Source of the DNA: Bradyrhizobium stylosanthis
Lineage (GTDB): Bacteria; Pseudomonadota; Alphaproteobacteria; Rhizobiales; Xanthobacteraceae
Direction of reading: 5' to 3'
Length of the DNA: 64,000 nt
Assembly (NCBI RefSeq): GCF_001641335.1
Contig: NZ_LVEM01000006.1
Span: 300 to 64,299 of the forward strand
Position 1 is the first letter of the stretch. Every line of letters starts with the position of its first letter. The notes under the pieces are model-generated. The model was not told the DNA's origin, did not search any database, and saw nothing but the letters and a program-made list of their open reading frames with translations. This document shows positions 18,291 through 26,158 of this stretch, piece by piece. Position numbers and translations under genes: made by a program.

Positions 18291-18411
18291 GTCGTCCTGG
18301 CGAAGGCCAGGACCCATTACCACCGCAGCAAATTTGGCGAAGGTTGGTAATAACGATCTCGCGCGACGACTGCTCCCTGGGGTAATGGGTCCTGGCTTTC
18401 GCCAGGACGAC
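18291..18411. repeat. Dispersed palindromic element, family B (copy 1, variant)
   Basis: GTCGTCCTGGCGAAGGCCAG at the left is inverted as CTGGCTTTCGCCAGGACGAC at the right, with inner ACCCATTACC...GGTAATGGGT arms. This copy has CTGG where other family B copies have CCGG, with the matching change in both arms, which indicates pairing is conserved. It lies between the convergent mdlC and SDR genes. Confidence 0.85.
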
Positions 18412-18440
18412 GGCGGAATTTGTCGCACTGGCGCCCCAAG

Positions 18441-19217
18441 TCACGACGCCAGAAATCCCCCGTCCGCCGCCAGCACGTGCCCGACCACGTATGACGACGC
18501 GTCCGACGATAGCCACACCACGGCCTCCGCCACCTCTTCCGGGCTGCCCATCCGCCGCAGCGGCAGGCCGGCGCTCACCGTTGCGATATCGCCGACGCCG
18601 GAGCGCAGCATCATGTCGGTGACGACGCGGCCTGGTGCGACGGCGTTGATGCGGATGCCGCGCGGGGCGTTCTCCATCGCGGCCGAGCGGGTCAGCGAGA
18701 TCGCGGCGGCTTTCGAAGCCGAATAGAGCGAGAAGCCGGGATTGGGATTGCGCATGCCGCTGACGGAGGCGTTGACGACGATGCTGCCGCGGCCTTTCGC
18801 GATCATGACAGGCAATTGATGCCGCAGGCACAGGAACAGCGCGCGGACATTGGTGTCGAACACGCTGTCGTAGATGTCGGTGCCCTGCTCTTCGAGAGGC
18901 GCGCGGCGCTCCTGGAAGCCGGCATTGTTGAAGGCGACGTCGAGCCGGCCGCAGCGCTCGACGGCGGTGCCGACGAGCCGGGCGACCTCGTCCTCGCGCG
19001 TGATGTCGGTCTTGAGCGCGATCGCGGCCGTGCCGAGCTCGCGGCAGGCCGCAGCGGTCGCCTCGATCTCGGCTTCGCGCCGGCCCGCGATGATGACCGC
19101 CTCGGCGCCCTCTGACGCCATCCGCAAGGCCGTGGCGCGGCCGATGCCGCTGCCGCCGCCCGTGACGAGGCAGACCTTGCCTCCCATTCGCTCGCCGGTC
19201 GGCAGAATTCCGTTCAT
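18441..19217 (-). CDS. Short-chain dehydrogenase/reductase
   Basis: This 258-residue classical SDR has the cofactor motif TGGGSGIG (19-26), NNAG (97-100), and a catalytic Ser near 151-153 with YSASK (Y165, K169). An acidic residue is absent after the second strand (AGRREAE), which favours NADP(H). It is divergent from the marR-type gene, with a perfect palindrome between them. It is probably the regulated target; the substrate is unknown. An internal Met at codon 11 is an alternative start. Confidence 0.9.
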   Translation of the reverse strand: MNGILPTGERMGGKVCLVTGGGSGIGRATALRMASEGAEAVIIAGRREAEIEATAAACRELGTAAIALKTDITREDEVARLVGTAVERCGRLDVAFNNAGFQERRAPLEEQGTDIYDSVFDTNVRALFLCLRHQLPVMIAKGRGSIVVNASVSGMRNPNPGFSLYSASKAAAISLTRSAAMENAPRGIRINAVAPGRVVTDMMLRSGVGDIATVSAGLPLRRMGSPEEVAEAVVWLSSDASSYVVGHVLAADGGFLAS

Positions 19218-19252
19218 GACCTACTCCAAAACGCTTGCGCGCGCCGTTGCAC

Positions 19253-19281
19253 GCATATAGTTGTATGATACAACTATATGC
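19253..19281. promoter_or_regulatory. Perfect 29-bp palindromic operator for the MarR/SDR pair
   Basis: GCATATAGTTGTA (19253-19265) and TACAACTATATGC (19269-19281) are exact inverted repeats around a 3-base TGA spacer. It lies between the divergent SDR and MarR-type genes, ends just before the regulator's ribosome site, and is AT-rich against GC-rich surroundings. MarR dimers bind such sites. It very likely gives autoregulation and control of the SDR. Confidence 0.85.
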
Positions 19282-19292
19282 CCGGAGTCAAG

Positions 19293-19751
19293 ATGGCCGA
19301 GCTTTCGCTGATCGACGACATCCGCGCCGCCTCGCGGCTGATGGTGCGCGAGCTAGGCTTCATGGATGCGACGGTGGCGGCGTCGGACTATCCGCCCTCG
19401 GCCGTGCACACCATCCTGGAGATCGGCATCCGCGGCCCCATGACGTCGGGCGACATCAGCGATTTCCTGCGCCTGGAGAAATCCAGCGTCAGCCGCCTGG
19501 TGCGCAAGCTGATCGATTGCGGCGAGCTCAGGGAGACGCCGGACGAGCAGGATGCGCGCAGCAAGCTGCTGTCACTGACGGCGAAGGGCCGGCGCACGCT
19601 GGAGGCGCTGCATGCATTCGGCCGCCAGCAGGTGCGCGGCGCGCTTGCGGCGCTGACGGAGGCGGAGCAGCGCACGGTGCGTGAAGGGATGATGCTCTAT
19701 GCGCGGGCGCTGCGGGCGAGCCGGGTGGAGGAGGGGCAATCGGCCGCCTAA
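19293..19751 (+). CDS. MarR-family transcriptional regulator
   Basis: This protein of about 152 residues has a winged HTH: SGDISDFLRLEKSSVSRLVRKLIDCGELRETPDEQDARSKL in pattern, with the D-x-R wing (DEQDARSK). I start it at 19293 because GGAG lies five bases upstream. The in-frame ATG at 19278 falls inside the operator palindrome and has no ribosome site. MarR proteins are usually repressors released by small aromatic or lipophilic ligands. Context (SDR, benzoylformate decarboxylase, P450s nearby) would fit an aromatic ligand, but that is inference. Confidence 0.88.
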   Translation: MAELSLIDDIRAASRLMVRELGFMDATVAASDYPPSAVHTILEIGIRGPMTSGDISDFLRLEKSSVSRLVRKLIDCGELRETPDEQDARSKLLSLTAKGRRTLEALHAFGRQQVRGALAALTEAEQRTVREGMMLYARALRASRVEEGQSAA

Positions 19752-19759
19752 CTCAAGGT

Positions 19760-19890
19760 GTCGTCCCGGCGAAGGCCGGGACCCATACCGCGTGATCTAT
19801 CGATGATGCACAGGTATCAGTACCGAATAACCAACAGTCTTCGCCAAATTTCGCCCTGTGGTTATGGGTCCCGGCCTTCGCCGGGACGAC
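19760..19890. repeat. Dispersed palindromic element, family B (copy 2)
   Basis: GTCGTCCCGGCGAAGGCCGG at the left is inverted as CCGGCCTTCGCCGGGACGAC at the right. ACCCATA/TATGGGT-type inner arms are present, and a central CTTCGCCAAA block is shared with copies 3 and 4. It lies between the convergent marR-type and SDR genes. Confidence 0.88.
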
Positions 19891-19928
19891 ACCGAAGATT
19901 TGGCGCGAGCGTGCCTCAACAGCGTCGG

Positions 19929-20723
19929 CTACTTCCCGAACTCCTCCCGCATCTTGGCCTGGATCTTGGCCATGCCGCCGATCCAGCGGTCGTAGTTCTC
20001 GGTTTTCTTGCGCATGTAGCCGAGCACCTGCGGGTGCGGCAGGATCAGGAAGGCTTCCTGGTCGAGGCCGGCGAGCACGTCTTTCGCGACCTGCTCGGGC
20101 GTGAGGTCGCCGTCGCCGGATTGCGGGCCCTTGGGGATCGAGCGCAGCATGTTGGTGTCGACGCCCTGCGGGCAGAGGATCGAGACCTTGATGTTGTGCG
20201 CCTTATGCGAGATCGCGAGGTTTTCGGCAAAGCCGACCGCGGCATGCTTGGTGGTGGAATAGGCCGGGCTGCCGACCTGCGACAACAGGCCCGCGGCCGA
20301 GATGGTGTTGAGGAAATAGCCGCCGCCACGCGTCTTCATGCGGGGGATCAGGTGCCGTGCCGCGTAGACATGGGCCATGACGTGGATCGCCCAGCTGCGC
20401 TGCCAGGGCTCGTCGGAAGCGCCGCCGGCATTGACCGACATCGGATCGAAGCCGCCGCCGATGCCGGCATTGGAGCAGAACAAGGCGATCGGCCCGAACT
20501 GCCGCTCGGTCTCCTCGATGACGTGCGAGATGTCCTTTTCCTGCGCCACGTCGCATTTGAACGCTGCGCCATCGACGGTGGCTGCAACCGCCCGCGCGTT
20601 GGCGGCATCCATGTCCGCGACGACGACCTTGGCGGCACCCGCCTTGTGAAAGGCTTCGCACAGCGCCTTGCCGATGCCGTTTGCGCCGCCCGTGACGACC
20701 ACGACCTTGCCGGTCACCTGCAT
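19929..20723 (-). CDS. Short-chain dehydrogenase/reductase
   Basis: This 264-residue classical SDR has TGGANGIG (11-18), an aspartate after the second strand (VVADMDAA, NAD(H) preference), SNAG (84-87), S142 and YSTTK (Y155, K159). The C-terminus is longer than usual and ends in a basic helix. The substrate is unknown. It is a monocistronic unit by its spacing; it shares orientation with the hemolysin III gene upstream at 65 bases distance, so co-transcription is possible. Confidence 0.88.
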   Translation of the reverse strand: MQVTGKVVVVTGGANGIGKALCEAFHKAGAAKVVVADMDAANARAVAATVDGAAFKCDVAQEKDISHVIEETERQFGPIALFCSNAGIGGGFDPMSVNAGGASDEPWQRSWAIHVMAHVYAARHLIPRMKTRGGGYFLNTISAAGLLSQVGSPAYSTTKHAAVGFAENLAISHKAHNIKVSILCPQGVDTNMLRSIPKGPQSGDGDLTPEQVAKDVLAGLDQEAFLILPHPQVLGYMRKKTENYDRWIGGMAKIQAKMREEFGK

Positions 20724-20788
20724 GCGACGTCTCCTCTTGTCTTATACCGCTGTTGTACCGCGCCGCTTGTTCCGCGTCGCGGGTCCTC

Positions 20789-21484
20789 TCAGCTCAACAC
20801 GAGGTCGAGCACCGCGGTATAATGGCACGCCGCACCGGCCAAGACAAAGCCATGCCAGATCGCATTCTGGAAGCGCAGCCGCCGCCAGGCGTGGAAGATC
20901 ACGCCAAAGCTGTAGAGCAGGCCGCCCGCAAGGATGAAGCCCAGCACCAGCGCCGGCAGCGCCCTGACCACGGGGCCATAGAGCATCACTCCGCTCCAGC
21001 CCATCGCCAGATAGATGCCGACCGAGACGCGGTCGAACCGGCCGGGGTAGAACAGCTTCAGCACGATGCCCGATATGGCGACGCACCAGACGCCGGCGAG
21101 CAGCACCAGCGCGAACACGCTGTCCTTCACCTCCAGGATGAACGGGGTGTAGGTCGCTGCGATCAGGAGATAGATCGCCGAATGATCGAACCGCCGCAGC
21201 AGCCATTTGGCCGGCGAGACCGGCCAGAGATTATAGGTCGCCGACAGCACCAGCATCGACAGCAGCCCGGCGACGTAGATCGAGACGCCGACGATGTCGG
21301 TGGCGTCAGCATGGACCGCGGTCAGCACCACCAGCACGGTGGCGGCAACGATGCCGGAGAGCACACCGATCGCATGGATGACGCCGTCGGCGATCAGCTC
21401 GGCGCGGTCGTAATCCCAGCCGATCACGTCGGCGGCGGCGTGGACGGAGGAGGATGCGAACTGTTTCAACTGGAACACGGTCAT
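20789..21484 (-). CDS. Hemolysin III (HlyIII/PAQR-like) membrane protein
   Basis: This 231-residue protein is mostly hydrophobic, with about seven membrane segments. The HlyIII family motifs are present: AELIADGVIHAIG near the first helix, SATYN after the third, RFDHSAIYLLIAATYTP, and IWHGFVLAGAACHY in the last helix. The conserved Asp and His residues of PAQR metal sites are therefore kept. Bacterial members are integral membrane proteins of poorly known role. The name 'hemolysin' comes from one Bacillus protein and does not show a toxin. Confidence 0.9.
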   Translation of the reverse strand: MTVFQLKQFASSSVHAAADVIGWDYDRAELIADGVIHAIGVLSGIVAATVLVVLTAVHADATDIVGVSIYVAGLLSMLVLSATYNLWPVSPAKWLLRRFDHSAIYLLIAATYTPFILEVKDSVFALVLLAGVWCVAISGIVLKLFYPGRFDRVSVGIYLAMGWSGVMLYGPVVRALPALVLGFILAGGLLYSFGVIFHAWRRLRFQNAIWHGFVLAGAACHYTAVLDLVLS

Positions 21485-21669
21485 GGCAATCCAACACGGG
21501 CTGAGGCAATGGCCTCTTGTATGGGTGTTTCGGGACCGGCGCGTCGTTCAAACGGCTGATTTGCCGACAAAGGCGGTGGAAGTATGAAAGCTTGATTTTC
21601 TTCAGGTAGTTGCCACCTTTGTGACTAGTCCGTTTTGCGTACCCCTCGCCCGAGCCCCCTCACGTTCAT

Positions 21670-23139
21670 ATGGCATTCAGTTTCCAGGACATGGTCGAGG
21701 AGGCCCGGTTGTCGGCCCGGGCGCTGATCGATTATGGCGAGCACTTCTTCAATCCGACGGTGCGCCTTGGCGTCACCGGCCTGTCGCGCGCCGGCAAGAC
21801 GGTGTTCATCACCGCGCTGATCCATGGTCTGACGCGCGGCGGCCGGTTTCCGGTGTTCGAGGCCTATGCCTCGGGCCGGATCGCGCGGGCGCATCTGGCG
21901 CCGCAGCCGGACGACGCCGTGCCGCGCTTTGCCTATGAGAACCATCTGCGCGCGCTGGTCGAGGAACGGCGCTGGCCGAACTCGACCGTCGACATCAGCG
22001 AGCTGCGCCTCGTCATCGACTACCAGCGCCAGAACGGCGCCGATCGCACCCTGACGCTCGACATCGTCGACTATCCCGGCGAGTGGCTGCTCGACCTGCC
22101 GCTGCTGCACAAGAGCTACGAGCAATGGTCCACCGAAAGCCTGGCGCTGTCGCGCGAGGCGCCGCGCGCGCATCTGGCGGGCGAATGGCACGCGCATCTT
22201 GCAACCCTCAAGCCCGACGCGCGCGAGGACGAGCAGGCAACGCTCACCGCCGCAAAGCTCTTCACCAATTATTTGCGGGCCTGCCGCGACGAACGTTTCG
22301 CGATGAGCCTGCTGCCGCCCGGGCGCTTCCTGATGCCGGGCAATCTCGCCGATACGCCGGCCCTGACCTTCGCGCCGCTCGACGTGCCCCAAGGCGCGCA
22401 GGCGCCGGAGGGATCGCTATGGGCGATGATGGTGCGGCGTTTCGAGGCCTACAAGGACGTCGTGGTGCGGCCATTCTTCCGCGATCATTTTGCCCGGCTC
22501 GATCGGCAGATCGTGCTGGCCGACGCGCTCGCCGCGTTCAACTCCGGTCCCGAGGCGCTGCACGATCTCGAAGCCGCGCTCGCCGGCATTCTCGACTGCT
22601 TCAACATCGGCCGCAGCACGATCCTCTCCAACCTGTTCCGGCCGCGCATCGACCGCATCCTGTTCGCGGCGACCAAGGCGGACCACCTGCACCACTCCAG
22701 CCACGACCGGCTCGAGGCCGTGCTGCGCCGTGCGGTGACGAGAGCGGTGGCGCGCGCGGAAGACACCGGCGCGCAGATCGACGTCGTCGCACTGGCCGCC
22801 GTGCGCGCGACGCGCGAGGCGCAGATCGCGCATGGCCGCGACAAACTGCCGTCGATCCTGGGAACGCCGGCCGCAGGCGAAAGCGCCAATGGCGAGTTCT
22901 TCGACGGCAATACGGAAGTGGCGACCTTTCCGGGCGATCTGCCTGTTGATCCCGAGCCGCTGTTCAAGGGCACGGATGCGTTCCGCGGATTGTCGACGCA
23001 AGCCGCCGAGAAGAGCGACTTCCGCTTCCTGCGCTTCCGTCCGCCCAGGCTCGAACGCGAGGGTGACGGCGAACCGGCACTGCCACATATCCGCCTCGAC
23101 CGTGCCTTGCAGTTCCTGATCGGAGACAAGCTCGCATGA
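21670..23139 (+). CDS. ycjX: YcjX-family P-loop NTPase
   Basis: This 489-residue protein has a Walker A GLSRAGKT (37-44), a G3-like DYPGEW (134-139) and a nucleotide-specificity motif ATKADHLH near the middle. The pattern matches YcjX, a stress-associated GTPase-like protein of the phage-shock neighbourhood in enterobacteria. The stop overlaps the ycjF start (ATGA), so the two are made together, as in other alphaproteobacteria. The psp regulator and PspA are not in the window. Function is probably membrane-stress related; the exact activity is not settled. Confidence 0.9.
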   Translation: MAFSFQDMVEEARLSARALIDYGEHFFNPTVRLGVTGLSRAGKTVFITALIHGLTRGGRFPVFEAYASGRIARAHLAPQPDDAVPRFAYENHLRALVEERRWPNSTVDISELRLVIDYQRQNGADRTLTLDIVDYPGEWLLDLPLLHKSYEQWSTESLALSREAPRAHLAGEWHAHLATLKPDAREDEQATLTAAKLFTNYLRACRDERFAMSLLPPGRFLMPGNLADTPALTFAPLDVPQGAQAPEGSLWAMMVRRFEAYKDVVVRPFFRDHFARLDRQIVLADALAAFNSGPEALHDLEAALAGILDCFNIGRSTILSNLFRPRIDRILFAATKADHLHHSSHDRLEAVLRRAVTRAVARAEDTGAQIDVVALAAVRATREAQIAHGRDKLPSILGTPAAGESANGEFFDGNTEVATFPGDLPVDPEPLFKGTDAFRGLSTQAAEKSDFRFLRFRPPRLEREGDGEPALPHIRLDRALQFLIGDKLA

Positions 23140-24164
23140 ACGACCGATCCCAGCCGCGGCGGCCGGCAACGTTCCGGCTCGACGATCCCGGTGTCGTCGT
23201 CACCGAGGCCGACGAGACCAGCCGGCTCGCCCGCGCGACCATCCAGATCACGCCGGAGCACGATCCTCAGGCGCTGCCGGTGCCGATCGAAGCCGCGCTG
23301 CCGGCGCGGCGCGGCTTTCCCTGGGGCACGCTGTTCTGGTCCGGCCTTGCCGGGTTGACGCTGCTCGGCACCGGGCTCGGTGTCGTGCATCTGATCGAGG
23401 ATCTGTTTGCGCGCAGCGAGACGCTCGGCTTCGTCGGGTCTGCCTTCGCCTTCGTCACCGCGCTGGCGCTTGCCGTCGTGATCGGGCGCGAGGCGTTCGG
23501 GCTGGCGCGCCTTGCGACCATCGAGAAGCTGCATGCGCGGGCAGCCGCGGTGCTTGCCAGCGACGACCGCAAGGAGAGCCGCGTCATCGTGCAGGATCTC
23601 CTGAAGATCGCGCACCAGAACCCGCAGCTTGCACGCGCCCGCGCCACGCTGGAGAGCCACTCCGGCGAGATCATCGACGGCGCCGACATGATCCGCCTCG
23701 CCGAGCGCGAGCTGATGTCGCCGCTGGATGTGGAGGCGCGGCGCTTGGTGTCGTCGGCTGCGCAAAAAGTCTCGATCGTGACGGCGGTCTCGCCGCGCGC
23801 CGCGATCGACGTGCTGTTCGTGTTCGTGGCCGCGCTACGGCTGATCCGCCAGCTCGCTTATCTCTATGGCGGCCGGCCCGGCGCGCTCGGCATGATCCGC
23901 CTGCTGCGCCACGTCATCGCCCATCTCGCCATCACCGGCGGCATGGCCGCAAGCGACAGCCTGGTGCAGCAGATGCTCGGCCACGGCATCGCGGCAAAAC
24001 TGTCGCAGCGGCTGGGCGAAGGCGTGCTGAACGGACTGCTGACGGCGCGGTTGGGATTGGCTGCGATCGACGTCACGCGGCCGCTGCCGTTCGCGGCCCT
24101 GCCGCCGCCGAAACTGTCGGACCTCGCGACGGATCTGCTGCGGAAGAAGGACGACGAGGAGTAG
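23136..24164 (+). CDS. ycjF: YcjF-family membrane protein (DUF697)
   Basis: This 342-residue protein has a soluble N-terminal region of about 60 residues, two hydrophobic segments at about 62-85 and 97-117, and a C-terminal DUF697-type domain (AIDVLFVFVAALRLIRQLAYLYGGRPG in pattern). It overlaps ycjX by four bases. YcjF is the inner-membrane partner of YcjX. The C-terminus is proline-leucine rich and ends in a short charged tail. Confidence 0.9.
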   Translation: MNDRSQPRRPATFRLDDPGVVVTEADETSRLARATIQITPEHDPQALPVPIEAALPARRGFPWGTLFWSGLAGLTLLGTGLGVVHLIEDLFARSETLGFVGSAFAFVTALALAVVIGREAFGLARLATIEKLHARAAAVLASDDRKESRVIVQDLLKIAHQNPQLARARATLESHSGEIIDGADMIRLAERELMSPLDVEARRLVSSAAQKVSIVTAVSPRAAIDVLFVFVAALRLIRQLAYLYGGRPGALGMIRLLRHVIAHLAITGGMAASDSLVQQMLGHGIAAKLSQRLGEGVLNGLLTARLGLAAIDVTRPLPFAALPPPKLSDLATDLLRKKDDEE

Positions 24165-24189
24165 TCCTTCGTGCCGCACGCTCGCTGCC

Positions 24190-24336
24190 CCCTCCCCCCT
24201 TGTGGGAGAGGGTGGCTCGCCGCGTAGCGGCGAGACGGGTGAGGGGTATGTCTCCGCGTATATAGCTTTCGCCGTGTGGATGGAGACCCCTCATCCGGCG
24301 CTTCGCGCCACCTTCTCCCACAAGGGGAGAAGGAAG
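24190..24336. repeat. Dispersed palindromic element, family A (copy 4)
   Basis: The left arm CCCCCCTTGTGGGAGAGGGT and right arm CCTTCTCCCACAAGGGGAG bound an inner CTCGCCGCGTAGCGGCGAG hairpin and GGCGCTTCGCGCC. It lies between convergent ycjF and the glycosyltransferase gene. Confidence 0.87.
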
Positions 24337-24348
24337 AAAGGCGCCGCC

Positions 24349-25974
24349 CTATCCGAGCTCTCGCTTTTCAAACTCCCCCGCCAGCACCCTCCACTGGAAC
24401 AGCGGGGAGTCCTTTGGCGGCGATAGCTCGGGGGTCCAGCCCGTGAGCTTCTCGATCGCATAGGTATCAGTCAGGACACCGCGCCAGCGGCGCTCGACCT
24501 GGCCGAGCTGCTCGCGCGTGGCCGGGATCGACGCCCACACCGGCGAACGGTTGTCCGGCTCGCGGCCGACATAAATGCCGGCGTGGCCCTTGATCCTGTC
24601 CATGCCGGGATCGGCAAAATCCTGGAAGCGACCGCGCTCGTTGATCTCGACGACGGGTGCGCGGCCCCGGAACAGCCAGCGCATCATGGCGTAGGTGCGG
24701 TAGTCCGTGGTGGCGATCCAGGTTGCGCCGGTCTCATCGAGCGCGGCCTGCACGCGCGCTGCGACCTGCTCGTAGCCGGCCTCGGCGCCGATCGGATCGA
24801 TCTTGCCGAGCAGATTGAAGGGCGCCGCGACGTAATAGAGGAACACGATCACGACGAAGGCGATGCCCGAGGCGATCGCCGTCTTGATCCAGAACAGGCT
24901 CGACCGGACCAATCGCGCCGACCGGCCGTCACGCGAGAGCACGACGAAGTTCACGGCCGTCGCCGCGAAGCCCACCGGCCACATGAACATCGGCCAGGTG
25001 TCGCCGACCCGGAGCGTCAGCGACTTCACGAGGAAATAGAGGAACGGCACCAGCACCGCGGTGGACAGCAGGATCGCGACCGGCTCGCGTGTGCGATAGC
25101 CGCGCCATGCGGTCATCGCGAGGCCCGACAGCACCACAGGCAGCATGACGAAGCCGACGAGGCCGAATTGCAGGCCGATGTAATCGCCGACCGTCCGCAG
25201 CGAGATGCCGTAATTGGTGGTGGCGCGCACGCCCTGGAAGCGGATCGAAGCCCAGTCGTGCTGCACGTTCCAGATCAGCACCGGCGAGAACACCGCGAGC
25301 GCAACCAACACGGCGAGATAGGGATAAGGGCTGCGCAGCCAGCGCATGCGCCAGTCCGGCACCAGCAGGAAGGCGGCGATCGCCGGCGCGAACAGGATTA
25401 CGGTGAATTTCGACAGCATCGCGAGCCCGCCGAACAGGCCGGCGGCGAGCCACCAGCGGCCATCGCCGCCCTGCGCGAGCCGCACCAGCGACCATATCAT
25501 CGCCACCGCGAACGGAATCATGGCGACGTCGGGCGCGACCTTGGCCATCAGCAGGCCGTAATAGAGCGCGGCCTCCGGCATCAGCACGGCGAACACGACG
25601 GCACGCGTATCGTGCGTGAGGCGGCGGACGATGTCGGCGAGCAGCAGCTGCGTCACCAGCATCGCGACGATGCCGCCGAAGCGCACGCCGAGTGTGGTGT
25701 CGCCGAAGATCGCGGTTCCGAAACGGATCAGCCAGGCGATGCCGGGGGGATGATCGAGGAAGCTCAGCGCTCCCTCCTTCGACCAGGTCCAGTAATAGGC
25801 CTCGTCGGTGCGCAGCTCGAGCGCGGACGCATAGACGATGCGAAGCAGCGTCATCGCGGCGATGACGACAACGGCCATCAGGATGAGCCGGCGTCCGGCG
25901 CCGTCTGGCTTCGCGGAGATGTCGGGAGCGATCGTCACGGCCGCGCTTTTCCCCGACTTGGGAGGGGGAGTCAA
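24349..25974 (-). CDS. GT39-family membrane glycosyltransferase (ArnT/PMT-like)
   Basis: This 541-residue protein has many membrane segments and the GT39 first-loop signature LRTDEAYYWTWS (D57-E58), followed by LDHPPGIAWLIRFG. These are the residues that bind the lipid-phosphate sugar donor in ArnT and protein O-mannosyltransferases. The last 130 residues form a soluble domain. It would transfer a sugar from a polyprenyl-phosphate donor to lipid A or another envelope acceptor at the periplasmic face. No lipid A or sugar genes are adjacent, so the acceptor is open. Confidence 0.82.
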   Translation of the reverse strand: MTPPPKSGKSAAVTIAPDISAKPDGAGRRLILMAVVVIAAMTLLRIVYASALELRTDEAYYWTWSKEGALSFLDHPPGIAWLIRFGTAIFGDTTLGVRFGGIVAMLVTQLLLADIVRRLTHDTRAVVFAVLMPEAALYYGLLMAKVAPDVAMIPFAVAMIWSLVRLAQGGDGRWWLAAGLFGGLAMLSKFTVILFAPAIAAFLLVPDWRMRWLRSPYPYLAVLVALAVFSPVLIWNVQHDWASIRFQGVRATTNYGISLRTVGDYIGLQFGLVGFVMLPVVLSGLAMTAWRGYRTREPVAILLSTAVLVPFLYFLVKSLTLRVGDTWPMFMWPVGFAATAVNFVVLSRDGRSARLVRSSLFWIKTAIASGIAFVVIVFLYYVAAPFNLLGKIDPIGAEAGYEQVAARVQAALDETGATWIATTDYRTYAMMRWLFRGRAPVVEINERGRFQDFADPGMDRIKGHAGIYVGREPDNRSPVWASIPATREQLGQVERRWRGVLTDTYAIEKLTGWTPELSPPKDSPLFQWRVLAGEFEKRELG

Positions 25975-26055
25975 TGTAGGGGGTATTGCGCCATATTTCG
26001 CTGTCGTCCCGGCCTAGCGCGCAAGTGCGCGCCTTGGCCCACCCTACGATGCCCT

Positions 26056-26097
26056 ACAGTTTGGTAACCTTGCCGCGCATGTGATCGGGCAAACTGT
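26056..26097. promoter_or_regulatory. Inverted repeat upstream of the cyclase gene
   Basis: ACAGTTTG (26056-26063) and CAAACTGT (26090-26097) are exact inverted repeats separated by 26 bases. They lie 61 bases before the cyclase ATG and could be an operator pair or a hairpin. No consensus promoter was identified with certainty around it. Confidence 0.35.
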
Positions 26098-26158
26098 CCG
26101 TGGGGGGAATTAAACGCTAGGCTGGCTGTTCTTGTTGATGAACTGATACAACCGAATC

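Noticed and set aside
20789..21484. A secreted hemolysin toxin
   Set aside because: The HlyIII family is an integral membrane family related to PAQR proteins. The name does not indicate toxin activity here.
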